From Bacteroidales bacterium (GTDB lineage: Bacteria; Bacteroidota; Bacteroidia; Bacteroidales; UBA932), in NCBI GenBank assembly GCA_020026355.1, contig JAHHQP010000009.1, forward strand, positions 1-61,303: a stretch of 61,303 nt of DNA, written 5' to 3'. Made by a program: the position numbers and the translations under genes. The number at the start of each line of letters is the position of its first letter. Within the stretch, counting starts at the first letter, position 1. Shown one piece after another: positions 7,997 to 17,395 of this stretch. The notes under the pieces are model-generated. The model was given only the letters and a program-made list of their open reading frames with translations. It was not told where the DNA came from and searched no databases.

Positions 7997-10549
7997 ATGA
8001 TCGGAAAGAAGAGACCGGCTGAACAGCAGCCGAAAGAAAAGAATCTGAAGTGGAAGTTCAAGCTGAGTCCTGAAAATAAAGAACTGGTAGTCAAGGTGCT
8101 TGCCGTGGCTATCTTCTTTTTCGGTATCTTCAGCCTCATTTCTTCCGTTTCCTATATCTTTACCTGGCAGGCGGACCAGAGTCTGCTGACTCAGGCTTCA
8201 GATATTGCGGAGGAAGTCGGGAATGACGGCGGAAGCCTGGGCTTCATCTGGGGGCGTTTCCTTATGGCACAGACGTTCGGACTGGCCAGCTTTTCTCTGA
8301 TCGCTCTTCTTTTCTGGGGAGGCTGGAGCCTGTTCTTCAGTCTGGATGTGCGTCGTCCTGTACGTAAGGTCTTCATGATCTTTGCAGGAACCTTCCTGCT
8401 TTCCCTGCTGCTGACCTATTGCGCGGAACTGGTCTCTGACGATACTTTCCTGGAGGGAGGTCTGGGCGGTTATACGGGAGCGGCTGTCGTGCGTTGGCTG
8501 AAAGGGCTGGTCGGCTGCATTCCGACCTTGTTGCTGATTCTGTTCTGTTTCCTGATCTGGGGCATCCGCATGAGTGACAAGGTGGTTCAGGGGTTGAACA
8601 AGGTTTCCGATCAGAGCAATTACGGTCCTTTCTTCCGCCGGATGAAGGAGAAGTTCTCCTGCAAGCCGAAGGAAAGGAAACTGCTGGAGCATCAGGCCGA
8701 TGAGTCTGCCGTCGCCGTTGCCGCTCAGGATAGAGGAGCCGGTACGGATACGGAGACCACTGAAAAGGCCGATATCGATCCGACTGCCGGACAGGACGGA
8801 ATGGCCGATATGGAGCCGCCGTTCATGGAGGAGCCTGCCGTCGCTGCCGATGCGAGCGCAGAAGAGGTGTCTGCAGCTGCCGGACAGCCGGCTGAAGGCG
8901 TTCCGGGTGCGGAGATACCTGGAGAGCATCAGGAGATGGAAATCATTCAGGGGGAATCCTTCAACAAGGAAGTGACGGAGGAATTGCCGCGGATCGATGT
9001 GCGCAGCGATCTGGATCGTTATGAGTTTCCGTCTCTGGATCTGCTGAACGATTATGCGGACGGGTATCATGAGGTGAGCAAGGAAGAGCTGGAGAGCAAC
9101 AACAATAAGATCCGCACGACGCTGCTGAATTACCGTATCAAGATCGATAAGGTGACGGCCATCCCGGGACCGACTGTCACCTTGTACAAGATTATCCCGG
9201 CTCCTGGCGTGAAGATCGCTTCGATCAGGAACGTTGAGGAGGATATTGCCATTTCCTTGAAAGCCAGGGGAGTCCGTGTCGTGAAGCTGGAAGATGCCGT
9301 CGGTATCGAGGTGGCGAACAAAGTGCCGTCCATCGTGCCGCTCAAGGCGATGCTGAACGATGATTCTTTCCGCAACAGCAAGGCGGAACTCCCGGTAGCC
9401 ATCGGTTATACGATCACGCAGAAGGTGAAGACCTTCGACTTGGCGGATGCTCCGCATCTGCTGATCGCCGGTGCGACCAAGCAGGGTAAATCCGTCGGTC
9501 TGAACGTCATCATTTCCTCACTGCTGTACAAGAAGCATCCATCAGAACTGAAACTGGTCTTCATTGACCCGAAGATGGTGGAGTTCTCCGCATACAAGGC
9601 ATTGCTTCATCATTATCTGGCCGTACTTCCGACTGCCGCGAATGCTGAGGATGAGGCTGAGAACGCGATCATCAAGCAGCCGAAACAAGCCGATCTGGTA
9701 CTGAATTCTCTTTGTGTGGAGATGGATGAGCGTTACATGCTGCTGAGCAAGGGCGGAGTGAACAATATCAAGCTGTATAATGAGAAATATAAGGACAGGC
9801 GTCTGAATCCTAACGATGGACACCGTTTCTTGCCTTATCTGGTGGTGGTGATCGATGAGTATGCCGATCTCACGATGTCCGGCGGTCCGGGCGGTGATGC
9901 GAAGGCGATCGCTCGCAATGTCACGAACTCCATCGTGCGTCTGGCTCAGAAGGGTAGGGCGGCCGGTATCCATGTGATCATCGCGACGCAGCGTCCGACC
10001 GTGAATGTGGTCACCGGTCTGATCAAGACGAACTTCCCGACCCGTATCGCTTTCCGTGTGGTTTCCAGAACGGATTCATCGACGATCCTGGATGCCAACG
10101 GTGCCGAGAACCTGATCGGTAAGGGTGATATGCTCTATTACGCCGGTGTGGAGATGGAACGTGTGCAGTGCGCTTTGGTGAGCATGGACGAGATCAACAA
10201 GATCACGAAGTTCATCGGTGGCCAGACCAAGTGGCATCAGTGCTATACGACGCCTTATTACCTGCCGATGCCGGAAACTCCGGAGGGGGAAAGCGCTCCT
10301 GGTTCCATTGACATGTCTTCTGTCGATCCGTTGTTCGAAGATGCCGCCAAGATGGTGGTCATGAACCAGAAAGGTTCCACTTCCGACCTTCAGCGCCGTC
10401 TGGGTATCGGTTATGCGAAGGCGGGTAGAATCATGGACCAGCTGGAAGCGGCTGGTGTCGTCGGTCCTCAGGAAGGTTCCAAGCCACGTGAAGTGCTGGT
10501 TTCTACCTTCGATGACTTGAATGAACTGATCGCTCCGTTCCTGAAGTAG
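7997..10549 (+). CDS. ftsK: DNA translocase FtsK/SpoIIIE
   Basis: Septal DNA pump that clears the chromosome terminus and directs dimer resolution at division. The 850-residue protein has four predicted membrane helices in the first 200 residues, then an acidic Ala/Pro/Glu-rich linker (about 230-330). The alpha-beta motor follows, with Walker A GATKQGKS near residue 491, Walker B VVVIDEYADL and ATQRP. At the C-terminus is a winged-helix gamma domain (DLQRRLGIGYAKAGRIMDQL, near 795) that reads orienting sequences on DNA. The start at 7997 overlaps no other gene. The LolA-like gene follows 34 bases downstream, an arrangement frequent in the phylum. Confidence 0.96.
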   Translation: MIGKKRPAEQQPKEKNLKWKFKLSPENKELVVKVLAVAIFFFGIFSLISSVSYIFTWQADQSLLTQASDIAEEVGNDGGSLGFIWGRFLMAQTFGLASFSLIALLFWGGWSLFFSLDVRRPVRKVFMIFAGTFLLSLLLTYCAELVSDDTFLEGGLGGYTGAAVVRWLKGLVGCIPTLLLILFCFLIWGIRMSDKVVQGLNKVSDQSNYGPFFRRMKEKFSCKPKERKLLEHQADESAVAVAAQDRGAGTDTETTEKADIDPTAGQDGMADMEPPFMEEPAVAADASAEEVSAAAGQPAEGVPGAEIPGEHQEMEIIQGESFNKEVTEELPRIDVRSDLDRYEFPSLDLLNDYADGYHEVSKEELESNNNKIRTTLLNYRIKIDKVTAIPGPTVTLYKIIPAPGVKIASIRNVEEDIAISLKARGVRVVKLEDAVGIEVANKVPSIVPLKAMLNDDSFRNSKAELPVAIGYTITQKVKTFDLADAPHLLIAGATKQGKSVGLNVIISSLLYKKHPSELKLVFIDPKMVEFSAYKALLHHYLAVLPTAANAEDEAENAIIKQPKQADLVLNSLCVEMDERYMLLSKGGVNNIKLYNEKYKDRRLNPNDGHRFLPYLVVVIDEYADLTMSGGPGGDAKAIARNVTNSIVRLAQKGRAAGIHVIIATQRPTVNVVTGLIKTNFPTRIAFRVVSRTDSSTILDANGAENLIGKGDMLYYAGVEMERVQCALVSMDEINKITKFIGGQTKWHQCYTTPYYLPMPETPEGESAPGSIDMSSVDPLFEDAAKMVVMNQKGSTSDLQRRLGIGYAKAGRIMDQLEAAGVVGPQEGSKPREVLVSTFDDLNELIAPFLK

Positions 10550-10583
10550 ATTCCTTGGCTTCATTTTTGAAATAGAGGCTTTC

Positions 10584-11225
10584 ATGAAAAGATTGTTATC
10601 CATATTCCTGTGTCTGGGCATGGCTTATGCTGCCATGGCTCAGGTTCCTGCCGAACTGGCCTGTTTCTATGAGAAAGTCCGTACCCATCGCGTGATCGTC
10701 GATTTCTCTTATTCGATGGAGACGAAGGGGACGAAGGTCAATGGGGCCGGTCATGCGGAGATTCAGGGCAAGGCTTATCGGATGACGATGAACGGGGTCG
10801 AGCTGATTTCTGATGGGGAAAGTCTCTGGCTGAAGGATCCCGAGGCTCAGGAACTGGTGATCGATGCCTTCGATCTTTCCACTTCCAGCCTGCTGGACAA
10901 TCCGATTCTTTTCGTGACGGGAATCGAGTCCTTGTTTGACTTGTCCATGGCAGCCGGGGACTATGCCGTGCCGTCCGATGAATTCACTGTAGCTTCCATG
11001 AAGGTTGTGATGCTGCCGAAGGAGGATGAGGGCGTGATGTCCGTCGATGTTCATTATACGCCGGATTTTCAATCTATCGTCGGGGCTGTTCTGTATATGA
11101 AAGACGGGACAGTGACTGCAATCACTATCCCGTCTCTGTCTTTTCTGCCGTTGAAGGCTGTCGATCATTATCGCTTCGATGCTGCTTCGTTGCCTGCTTC
11201 CTGGGTCGTCACGGACCTGAGATAG
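10584..11225 (+). CDS. lolA: LolA-like outer-membrane lipoprotein carrier
   Basis: Predicted periplasmic chaperone of the LolA/LolB fold that shuttles lipoproteins to the outer membrane. The 213-residue product has a signal peptide (MKRLLSIFLCLGMAYAAMAQ, cleavage near residue 20). The family's concave-sheet pattern follows: a VDFSYSME strand, a GHAEIQGKAYRMTMNG segment and SDGESLWLKDPE. Sequence divergence from proteobacterial LolA is high, so the family call rests on the pattern and on the position after ftsK, where Bacteroidota usually carry it. It ends 25 bases before the convergent TPM gene; no terminator hairpin is evident in that gap. Confidence 0.8.
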   Translation: MKRLLSIFLCLGMAYAAMAQVPAELACFYEKVRTHRVIVDFSYSMETKGTKVNGAGHAEIQGKAYRMTMNGVELISDGESLWLKDPEAQELVIDAFDLSTSSLLDNPILFVTGIESLFDLSMAAGDYAVPSDEFTVASMKVVMLPKEDEGVMSVDVHYTPDFQSIVGAVLYMKDGTVTAITIPSLSFLPLKAVDHYRFDAASLPASWVVTDLR

Positions 11226-11250
11226 CCGGCTTTCTGCAGTCTTGACCTGT

Positions 11251-12066
11251 TTACCAGCGGCCACCGCCGCCTCCGCCACCGAAGCCGCCTCCGCCGAAAC
11301 CTCCACTGAAGCCGCCACCTCCGAAACCTCCTCCGAAACCGCCGCCGGAGCTGCGTCCGCCTCCGAACATACCTGGGAAGATCACCGGTCCGAAGAAGAT
11401 ATCTTCATCGCGTGTGCTGCCGTTCCCTCCGTTTCCGGAGTTGAAATCATCATTGTTTCCTTTCTTGTTCTTCGCGAAGACGAGTACGAAATAGACCACG
11501 AAAAGCAGAGCCAGCAGGAGCAGCATCGTCGAGCCGCCTTCCTCTCTGGCCGGTACTTCATTGATTTCTCCTTGAGCCAGTGCCATCACTAACCTGCAGC
11601 CTTCGACGACTCCACCGAAATAATCACCTTGCCTGAAGTAAGGAATCATGTGTTCGTTCACGATTCGGTTGGCATAGATATCGGGAATGGCTCCTTCCAG
11701 ACCGTAGCCGGTCGCGATGAAGGCTTCACCGCTGGAATCCCGGGTCTTCGGCTTGATCAGGACGACGATGCCGTTCTCATGCTCCTTCGTGCCGACTCCC
11801 CAGCTGTGGCCGAGAGTGGCGGCATATTCTGCGGCGGAGAGACCTTCCAGATCATTGACGGTCACGACTACGATTGAGTTGGAGGTCTCCTGGTAGAATC
11901 TTTCCAGTGCGATTTCCAGCTGGCGGGTCTCCTTCCGGTCGAAAATGTTCGCGAAATCATTGACCATCCGGTCCTGGGCCGGTTTTTTCGGCAGAGCGGT
12001 ACATAGCGCAAAACTCCACAGCAGAAGTACTGTGGAGCTGAGGAAATATTTCAGTTTTCTTCCCAT
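11251..12066 (-). CDS. TPM-domain (YgcG-like) membrane-anchored protein
   Basis: Exported TPM-domain protein of 271 residues. The order is a signal peptide (about 1-25), a TPM fold (about 30-175, beginning VNDFANIFDR and containing the GIVVLIKP strand), a transmembrane helix near 185-205, and a tail of about 60 residues made almost wholly of glycine, serine and phenylalanine. TPM domains are also known as the phosphatase-like family linked to photosystem II repair; the bacterial role is unclear. It follows lemA by 13 bases, the usual pairing: LemA and TPM proteins occur together across bacteria as a presumed envelope module. The Gly/Phe-rich tail is typical of these proteins. Confidence 0.88.
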   Translation of the reverse strand: MGRKLKYFLSSTVLLLWSFALCTALPKKPAQDRMVNDFANIFDRKETRQLEIALERFYQETSNSIVVVTVNDLEGLSAAEYAATLGHSWGVGTKEHENGIVVLIKPKTRDSSGEAFIATGYGLEGAIPDIYANRIVNEHMIPYFRQGDYFGGVVEGCRLVMALAQGEINEVPAREEGGSTMLLLLALLFVVYFVLVFAKNKKGNNDDFNSGNGGNGSTRDEDIFFGPVIFPGMFGGGRSSGGGFGGGFGGGGFSGGFGGGGFGGGGGGGRW

Positions 12067-12079
12067 CGGGGAACTTGTT

Positions 12080-12682
12080 TTAGAATTCTACGACAGGAGC
12101 TTTCTCGCTGCCGGCTTCCGCTTCGAAATAGGCTTTCTTCTCGAAGCCGTTCATGTTCGCGATGATGCTGTTCGGGAATCTGCGGATCATGGCGTTGTAG
12201 GAACGGGTCATGTCGTTGAAGCGTTTGCGTTCCAAGGAAATCCTGTTCTCCGTGCCTTCCAGCTGTGCCTGGAGTTCCCTGAAGTTCTCATTGGCCTTGA
12301 GCTCCGGATAGTTTTCGGAAATGGCGAGCAGCTTGCCGAGGGCCGCGGAAAGTTCGCCCTGAGCTTTCTGGATCTTCGCCAGTTTCTCCGGGGTCAGGTC
12401 GTCCGCATCGACAGTGAGCTGTGTCGCTTTCGCGCGGGCGGCGGTCACGGACTCGAGGGTGCCGGACTCATGGGCGGCATAACCTTTGACCGTATTCACG
12501 AGATTCGGGATGAGGTCAGCTCTGCGCTGGTACTGGTTCTCGACCTGGCTCCATGCGCTGTTGATTCCTTCTTCTGCAGTGACCATCTTGTTGTTCGCCC
12601 GGATTCCCCAGATGACGCAGGAGAGGACAAGGGCGACGATCACTCCTGAAGTGATGAGCAGTGTCTTGGTAGAATTTTTCAT
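12080..12682 (-). CDS. lemA: LemA family protein
   Basis: LemA family membrane protein of 200 residues. One N-terminal transmembrane helix (about 8-28) is followed by a long helical domain with the family hallmark NSAWSQVENQYQRRADLIPN near residue 42 and the region ELKANENFRELQAQLEGTENRI near 128. The C-terminal half probably faces the periplasm. Function in the family is not settled; it is usually paired with a TPM protein, as here. It lies between a FISUMP lipoprotein gene and the TPM gene, all on the minus strand with gaps of 38 and 13 bases, so a three-gene operon is likely. Confidence 0.93.
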   Translation of the reverse strand: MKNSTKTLLITSGVIVALVLSCVIWGIRANNKMVTAEEGINSAWSQVENQYQRRADLIPNLVNTVKGYAAHESGTLESVTAARAKATQLTVDADDLTPEKLAKIQKAQGELSAALGKLLAISENYPELKANENFRELQAQLEGTENRISLERKRFNDMTRSYNAMIRRFPNSIIANMNGFEKKAYFEAEAGSEKAPVVEF

Positions 12683-12720
12683 ATCTTTTCCTTTTTAAAT
12701 GTTGTTGTCAAGGTTCTGCG

Positions 12721-13812
12721 TTACTTCTCCTTGACGCATCTGACGCTCAGGCCATGGCTTTTCTTGTCCATACTGAAAGTTTTCGCTTCTTTCCAGTAGT
12801 TGTAGATGCCGTATGCTCTGGCCTTGCTGGCGTCGATCTCATCGCTGCTCCAGAACATCGCATATTCGAACATGCCGTCGAACTTGTCAGCAGGCAGGTT
12901 GGCATAGCCGACCGGAAGCATGCACATCTTCATGGCGTTGGTCAGGTCTCCCATGCCCTGGTCGTTGGCCGGCCAGTATTCCCACATCGTCACTCCGTGG
13001 AATCTGGCATCAGCGACCCAGGCACCCGGTACGGTCTGTCCTGCTTCTGTCCCGCTTTTCAGCAGTTCTTCCGTTCTGGAAACGAGGGCATCCCATTCTG
13101 ATGCGGTCGGCAGTCTCCAGCCTTCCGGACAGACGGTCTTCGCTTCCTCCCAGGAGTAGTACCTTCCGAAGATGCTGCTCATGGCTTCTTCGTTCGTGTA
13201 GGCTTTTCCTTTGCCTGGCTCCATGAGGTTGTCCTGCATCCAATAGAGGCCTTCGGTCGCTTCATGGTAGAAGTAACGACGGTTCTCTATATCAAAATAC
13301 TTGCCATTGTTGAAGTCAATGCCGCTCTCCGTGATGGAAGCATGCTCGTTCCTGCGCAGCTGGTAGACAGTCTCTCCGTTGATGATGATCGGTTTGGCAC
13401 GCATCAGCGGTCCTACGACCGTGAGGTGACGGCTGCTGTAGTTCGTGTTGTAGCCGTCAGCATAAGCGGCGCATTGGATCTGGTAGTTGCCGACGGAATC
13501 GGCAGGGAAGACATAGCTGAATTCCTTGATCTTCTCCTCGTTCAATTTCTTCAAGGTGTCCCTATAGACTTCTTTCTTGTCCTTGCTGACCGTGATGTAC
13601 CATCCCATCGGCTTGTTTTCCGGGTGGGTGACTCCTTTCGGGGTGAAAGCGATCTTCTCTCCTTGCAGGAGATAGCGCGGAAGACTGGTCATTACCGTAC
13701 CTTTGAGGTTCGGGAGGACTTCTTCTTTCTTGTCTTTCTTGCAGGCTGCGGTACTGACGAGCAGCCCTGCTATGATGGCGGTCTTGAGGACAGTGTTCAA
13801 TTTCATTTTCAT
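12721..13812 (-). CDS. FISUMP-domain lipoprotein
   Basis: Predicted surface lipoprotein of about 363 residues. The signal sequence ends in a short hydrophobic stretch and cysteine (STAAC near residue 24) followed by a lysine/glutamate-rich segment. An Ig-like N-terminal part comes next. The C-terminal half is a Fibrobacter succinogenes major paralogous (FISUMP) domain, recognised from YYSWEEAKTVCPEGWRLPT, the FWSSDE block and the final LSVRCVK. FISUMP domains are common on extracellular Bacteroidales proteins; no enzymatic activity is established. The ATG at 13810-13812 is used; a second ATG two codons downstream is equally possible. No clear promoter is visible on this strand. Confidence 0.85.
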   Translation of the reverse strand: MKMKLNTVLKTAIIAGLLVSTAACKKDKKEEVLPNLKGTVMTSLPRYLLQGEKIAFTPKGVTHPENKPMGWYITVSKDKKEVYRDTLKKLNEEKIKEFSYVFPADSVGNYQIQCAAYADGYNTNYSSRHLTVVGPLMRAKPIIINGETVYQLRRNEHASITESGIDFNNGKYFDIENRRYFYHEATEGLYWMQDNLMEPGKGKAYTNEEAMSSIFGRYYSWEEAKTVCPEGWRLPTASEWDALVSRTEELLKSGTEAGQTVPGAWVADARFHGVTMWEYWPANDQGMGDLTNAMKMCMLPVGYANLPADKFDGMFEYAMFWSSDEIDASKARAYGIYNYWKEAKTFSMDKKSHGLSVRCVKEK

Positions 13813-13864
13813 CAAAATATAGGTTCAATCTTGCAAAGATGCAGAAATTAATCCAAAAATCCAT

Positions 13865-13872
13865 TAACTTTG
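13865..13872 (+). promoter_or_regulatory. Putative -7 element for apbE
   Basis: TAACTTTG fits the TAnnTTTG consensus 35 bases before the apbE start codon. No -33 element is seen at the right distance. Confidence 0.4.
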
Positions 13873-13906
13873 CTTCAAATGTTACACTTCTATAAATAAA
13901 AGGAAT

Positions 13907-14992
13907 ATGAAACAGCGTCGTTTTCTGCATATGTTTACTATGGGGATCATGGTCCTGGCTTTCTTGCCGCTGGTTTCCTGCCGCCCGCAGGATAAGTATG
14001 TCCGGATTTCCGGCTTTGCACAGGGCGGTATCTATAATGTCACTTTGAATCTCAACGGTTACCAGGGGCTTCTGACCATGGATGAGGCGGAGTTGCAGCA
14101 GGCGGTGGATTCGATCCTGCTGGACATCGACAATTCCTTGTCTGGCTATAACAGGAATTCGCTGCTGACTCATTTCAATGCTGGAGAAGCGGTTCAGCCG
14201 ACGGAGGTCTTCATTGACCTGTATGAGAAATCCTACAGGATCTACGAAGAGACGGAAGGGGTGGTGGATGTCGCTTCCGGTCCGCTTTTCGACGCTTGGG
14301 GCTTCGGTTTCCGCTCGGGCGAACTTCCTTCAGACGAGGTGGTGGACAGCCTTCGGGCCGCTTGCGGCATGGGTTTGCTGAAAAGCAATATCCGTTATCT
14401 GGTCCTGCCGGATGGCCGGCTTTATCCGGAATCTTTGCTGAAAGATGCGGAGACCGAGGCGATGCCGGTCCTGAACTATAATGCGGTAGCACAGGGCTAC
14501 AGCTGTGACAGGGTGGCGGCTTATCTGCAGTCGCTCGGTGTCAAGGATATGCTGGTGGATATCGGCGAAATCTATTGCCAGGGATTGAACCCGCATGGGA
14601 AATCCTGGACTTTGGCCATCGATACGCCGACGGACGGTAACGAGGCGCCCGGAACGGATATCTGCGGAGTCTTTTCCGCTCCGGCCAGGCCTTGCGGTAT
14701 CGTGACCAGCGGCAATTACCGGAAATTCTATGTCCGGGACGGACGGAAATATGCCCATACCATCGATCCGAGAACCGGTCGTCCGGTGGAGCACAATCTT
14801 TTAAGTGCAACTGTCATCGCGAAAGACGGTTTCACGGCGGATGCTTATGCGACCTATTGTATGGTGGTCGGCCTGGAGGAAGCGCAGGCTTTCGTGGAGG
14901 CGCATCAGCCGGAGGTCGAGGCCTGTCTGGTCTATGATGACGAGGGTGCGATGAGGACCTGGGTCTCATCCGGTTTCAACATGAACGATTGA
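13907..14992 (+). CDS. apbE: FAD:protein FMN transferase (ApbE lipoprotein)
   Basis: Flavin transferase that attaches FMN from FAD to threonines of Nqr/Rnf-type and other exported flavoproteins. The 361-residue protein has a lipoprotein signal peptide ending PLVSC near residue 25, so it should sit on the periplasmic face of a membrane. Typical ApbE motifs follow: YNAVAQGYSCDRVA, an MLVDIGE segment, HTIDPRTGRPV, and DGFTADAYAT, where the family's Mg-binding aspartate and threonine lie. Length is normal. It stands alone between the FISUMP block and the convergent comEC gene, 11 bases from the latter's stop. No target flavoprotein is encoded in the window. Confidence 0.94.
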   Translation: MKQRRFLHMFTMGIMVLAFLPLVSCRPQDKYVRISGFAQGGIYNVTLNLNGYQGLLTMDEAELQQAVDSILLDIDNSLSGYNRNSLLTHFNAGEAVQPTEVFIDLYEKSYRIYEETEGVVDVASGPLFDAWGFGFRSGELPSDEVVDSLRAACGMGLLKSNIRYLVLPDGRLYPESLLKDAETEAMPVLNYNAVAQGYSCDRVAAYLQSLGVKDMLVDIGEIYCQGLNPHGKSWTLAIDTPTDGNEAPGTDICGVFSAPARPCGIVTSGNYRKFYVRDGRKYAHTIDPRTGRPVEHNLLSATVIAKDGFTADAYATYCMVVGLEEAQAFVEAHQPEVEACLVYDDEGAMRTWVSSGFNMND

Positions 14993-15003
14993 TTCCCGTT
15001 GAT

Positions 15004-16065
15004 TTACATTACGGAGATCAGCTCCAGCAGGCGGATCAGCGCTGAAGCGAGCCGGTCAACCGTCAGCAGCAGGAAGTCCGGGCAGCAGCCCGAGGCCTCC
15101 AGGATGATCGTGAGCAGGGCGATGGGGATGAGCAGGCCGGTAAGAGGAATGGCGAGCAGGTTGGTCAGTAGAAAATGTTCCGGCATGCTGCCGAAGCGGA
15201 TCCAGGCCAATGGACTGGTGGTGAGCTGGCAGGAGATGGACAGGCAGGCGGATTTCCATACTTTCCGCATCCAGCTGCGATCTTCGTCTTCCGGGTCCGG
15301 CCAGCATCGTTCCAGCAGGGGATAAATGTAGATGATGCCGCCTACGGCAAGGTAGGAAAGCTGGAAACCGGTCGTGAGCAGGGCCGCTGGTGTGAGGAGC
15401 AGCTGCAAGGTCAAGGCGCTCATGAGGATCTGCGCGGTGCGCTGCGGTCGTCCGGTCAGACGGGAAGTCTCGTTCAGGACAATGAAAAGGAAGGCGCGCA
15501 CCAGGGAAGGAGAGGCGCCTGTCGCTAAAGTGTAGCTTCCAGCGAGGAGCAGCAGCAGGAACCAACGGATCCGGCGTGCGGTGAGACTCCGGCCGAGGAG
15601 GAGCAGCAGTTTCTGCAGAATGGCATAGAGAAGGCCCAGATGAAGCCCGCTGAGGGCGAGCAGATGTGCCGCCCCGCTGTTCCTGAAGGCTGAGATCGTG
15701 TTCTTGGAGAGTTCGCTCTTGTTTCCGGTGATCAAGGCATTCAGCAGTCCGTTCGTCTCTTCATGTGGAAAGTTCAGGTCAATGGAACCGCGGATGGAGG
15801 GGAACTCGAACGGGTGGAGGATATGGCTCATGCTCCAGGTGGAGAACAGGAAGAGTCCGGTGAAGAAAGCCGCTGCCGCGCTGGCGACGAGAACCGGCCC
15901 TCTGTCGCAGCGGTGCTTCCAGCCTATCCATAGGAGAACGAAGGCAAGGAGAAGTCCTGAAATGCCCGCTCCTGCGCTCGGAAAAGTGGATGTGATGGTG
16001 GAACAGGCCGCGATGCCGGCGGCAAGTGGAAGCACGAAGCCCGCAATTTCTCTCTCCTCTGTCAT
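15004..16065 (-). CDS. comEC: Short ComEC/Rec2-type membrane protein
   Basis: Homologue of the DNA-uptake channel ComEC. From the ATG at 16063-16065 it has 353 residues, about half the usual length. The competence domain is recognisable: an HLLALSGLHLGLLYA motif and an SLVRAFLFIVL helix, plus around eight hydrophobic segments. Missing are most of the N-terminal OB-fold region (only about 60 residues precede the competence domain) and the entire C-terminal metallo-beta-lactamase-like domain. The reading frame is intact, so this is a naturally short form or a deletion derivative rather than a frameshifted gene. An upstream extension of the frame to 16113 would overlap the ackA promoter and is unlikely. 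Function in DNA uptake is uncertain. Confidence 0.8.
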   Translation of the reverse strand: MTEEREIAGFVLPLAAGIAACSTITSTFPSAGAGISGLLLAFVLLWIGWKHRCDRGPVLVASAAAAFFTGLFLFSTWSMSHILHPFEFPSIRGSIDLNFPHEETNGLLNALITGNKSELSKNTISAFRNSGAAHLLALSGLHLGLLYAILQKLLLLLGRSLTARRIRWFLLLLLAGSYTLATGASPSLVRAFLFIVLNETSRLTGRPQRTAQILMSALTLQLLLTPAALLTTGFQLSYLAVGGIIYIYPLLERCWPDPEDEDRSWMRKVWKSACLSISCQLTTSPLAWIRFGSMPEHFLLTNLLAIPLTGLLIPIALLTIILEASGCCPDFLLLTVDRLASALIRLLELISVM

Positions 16066-16077
16066 TTCGTACTCGTT

Positions 16078-16110
16078 TTTGCTAAAATACAGAGAATTTT
16101 TATAACTTTG
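16078..16110 (+). promoter_or_regulatory. Promoter of the ackA operon
   Basis: A -33 TTTG (16078-16081) and -7 TAACTTTG (16103-16110) are 21 bases apart. The leader to the ackA ATG at 16159 would be about 40 bases. The element overlaps the region just upstream of the divergent comEC start. Confidence 0.6.
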
Positions 16111-16158
16111 CAAGCATATATGTAAATTTTTTAAAGGTTTACCCTAATTAATAATCAT

Positions 16159-17373
16159 ATGATAATTTTAGTACTTAACTGTGGAAGCTCGTCTTTGAAG
16201 TATCAGCTTCTTGACATGAAGAATGACGAGGTCTATGATCTTTTGGCCAAAGGTCTGGTTGAAAGAATCGGATTGGAAATCGGTTGCATCAAACATCAGG
16301 CTACCGGTAAGGAGAAATTTGTAAAGGAAATGCCTATCGCTGACCACACGGTCGGCATTCAGGCCGTTATGGATGCTCTCCTTGACAAGGAGTACGGTGT
16401 GCTGAAGACCCTTGAGGACATCGAGGCTGTCGGACACCGTGTAGTCCATGGCGCCGAGGAGTTCGTCTGCAGTACGCTGGTGAACGACCATGTGATCGAG
16501 CAGATCGAGAAGTGCGCTGCGCTCGCTCCGCTTCATAATCCTGCCAACATCTTGGGTATCAAGGCTGTGTCTGCGGTGCTTCCTGAGGTCCCTCAGGTCG
16601 TCGTCTTCGATACGGCTTTCCATCAGACCATGCCTGCATACGCTTACATGTATGCGATTCCATACGAGTACTATGAGAAATACGGTATCCGCAGATACGG
16701 ATTCCACGGCACCAGCCATAAATATGTGTCCGCGAAAGGTGCGAAGTTCGCAGGTCTGGATCTGAACTATTCCAAGATCATCACCTGTCACCTCGGAAAC
16801 GGAAGTTCCATCGCTGCGGTCGCTAACGGCAAATGTATCGATACGACCATGGGTCTGACTCCGCTCGAGGGGCTCACGATGGGTACCCGTTGCGGTAACA
16901 TCGACCCTGAGATCGTTACTTTCCTGGAGGAGAAGGAAGGTTTCACTCCGCAGGAGATGAGCAGGGTGCTCAACAAGAAATCCGGCTTCCTCGGCATCTC
17001 CGGCATCTCTTCCGATGCCCGTGACCTGAATGAGGCTGCCAACGCCGGCAACGCAAGGGCCAAGCTCGCGCTCAAGAAACTGACTTACGAGATCACCAAG
17101 CAGATCGGTGCCTATGCCGCCGCCATGAACGGCGTGGATCTCATCGTCTTCACGGGTGGTATCGGTGAGAACAACAGCCGTCTCCGCCGCAGAGTCTGCG
17201 AGAACCTCACTTACCTCGGTGTGAAATTCGATTATGAGGCCAACGTGATCGCCGGTGAGGATGTGATGATCTCACTTCCTGATTCAGCGGTCAAGGTAGC
17301 TGCCATCACGACCAATGAGGAACTGATGATCGCACGCGATACCATGAACATTGTCCTGAACGAAGAAGAATAA
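16159..17373 (+). CDS. ackA: Acetate kinase
   Basis: Interconverts acetyl phosphate plus ADP and acetate plus ATP; the last, ATP-yielding step of acetate fermentation. The 404-residue protein shows family signatures: LVLNCGSSSLKYQLL at the start, VGHRVVHGAEEF, DTAFHQTMP, RRYGFHGTSHKYVS, the phosphate-binding HLGNGSSIAAV, TMGLTPLEGLTMGTRCG and FTGGIGEN near the C-terminus. Length matches acetate kinase and not butyrate kinase (about 355 residues). It is first in a tight run, with the acyltransferase 22 bases downstream. The partner being a Ptb-type enzyme rather than canonical Pta is noted separately. Confidence 0.96.
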   Translation: MIILVLNCGSSSLKYQLLDMKNDEVYDLLAKGLVERIGLEIGCIKHQATGKEKFVKEMPIADHTVGIQAVMDALLDKEYGVLKTLEDIEAVGHRVVHGAEEFVCSTLVNDHVIEQIEKCAALAPLHNPANILGIKAVSAVLPEVPQVVVFDTAFHQTMPAYAYMYAIPYEYYEKYGIRRYGFHGTSHKYVSAKGAKFAGLDLNYSKIITCHLGNGSSIAAVANGKCIDTTMGLTPLEGLTMGTRCGNIDPEIVTFLEEKEGFTPQEMSRVLNKKSGFLGISGISSDARDLNEAANAGNARAKLALKKLTYEITKQIGAYAAAMNGVDLIVFTGGIGENNSRLRRRVCENLTYLGVKFDYEANVIAGEDVMISLPDSAVKVAAITTNEELMIARDTMNIVLNEEE

Positions 17374-17395
17374 TCATTAAACCAACTAATATAAG

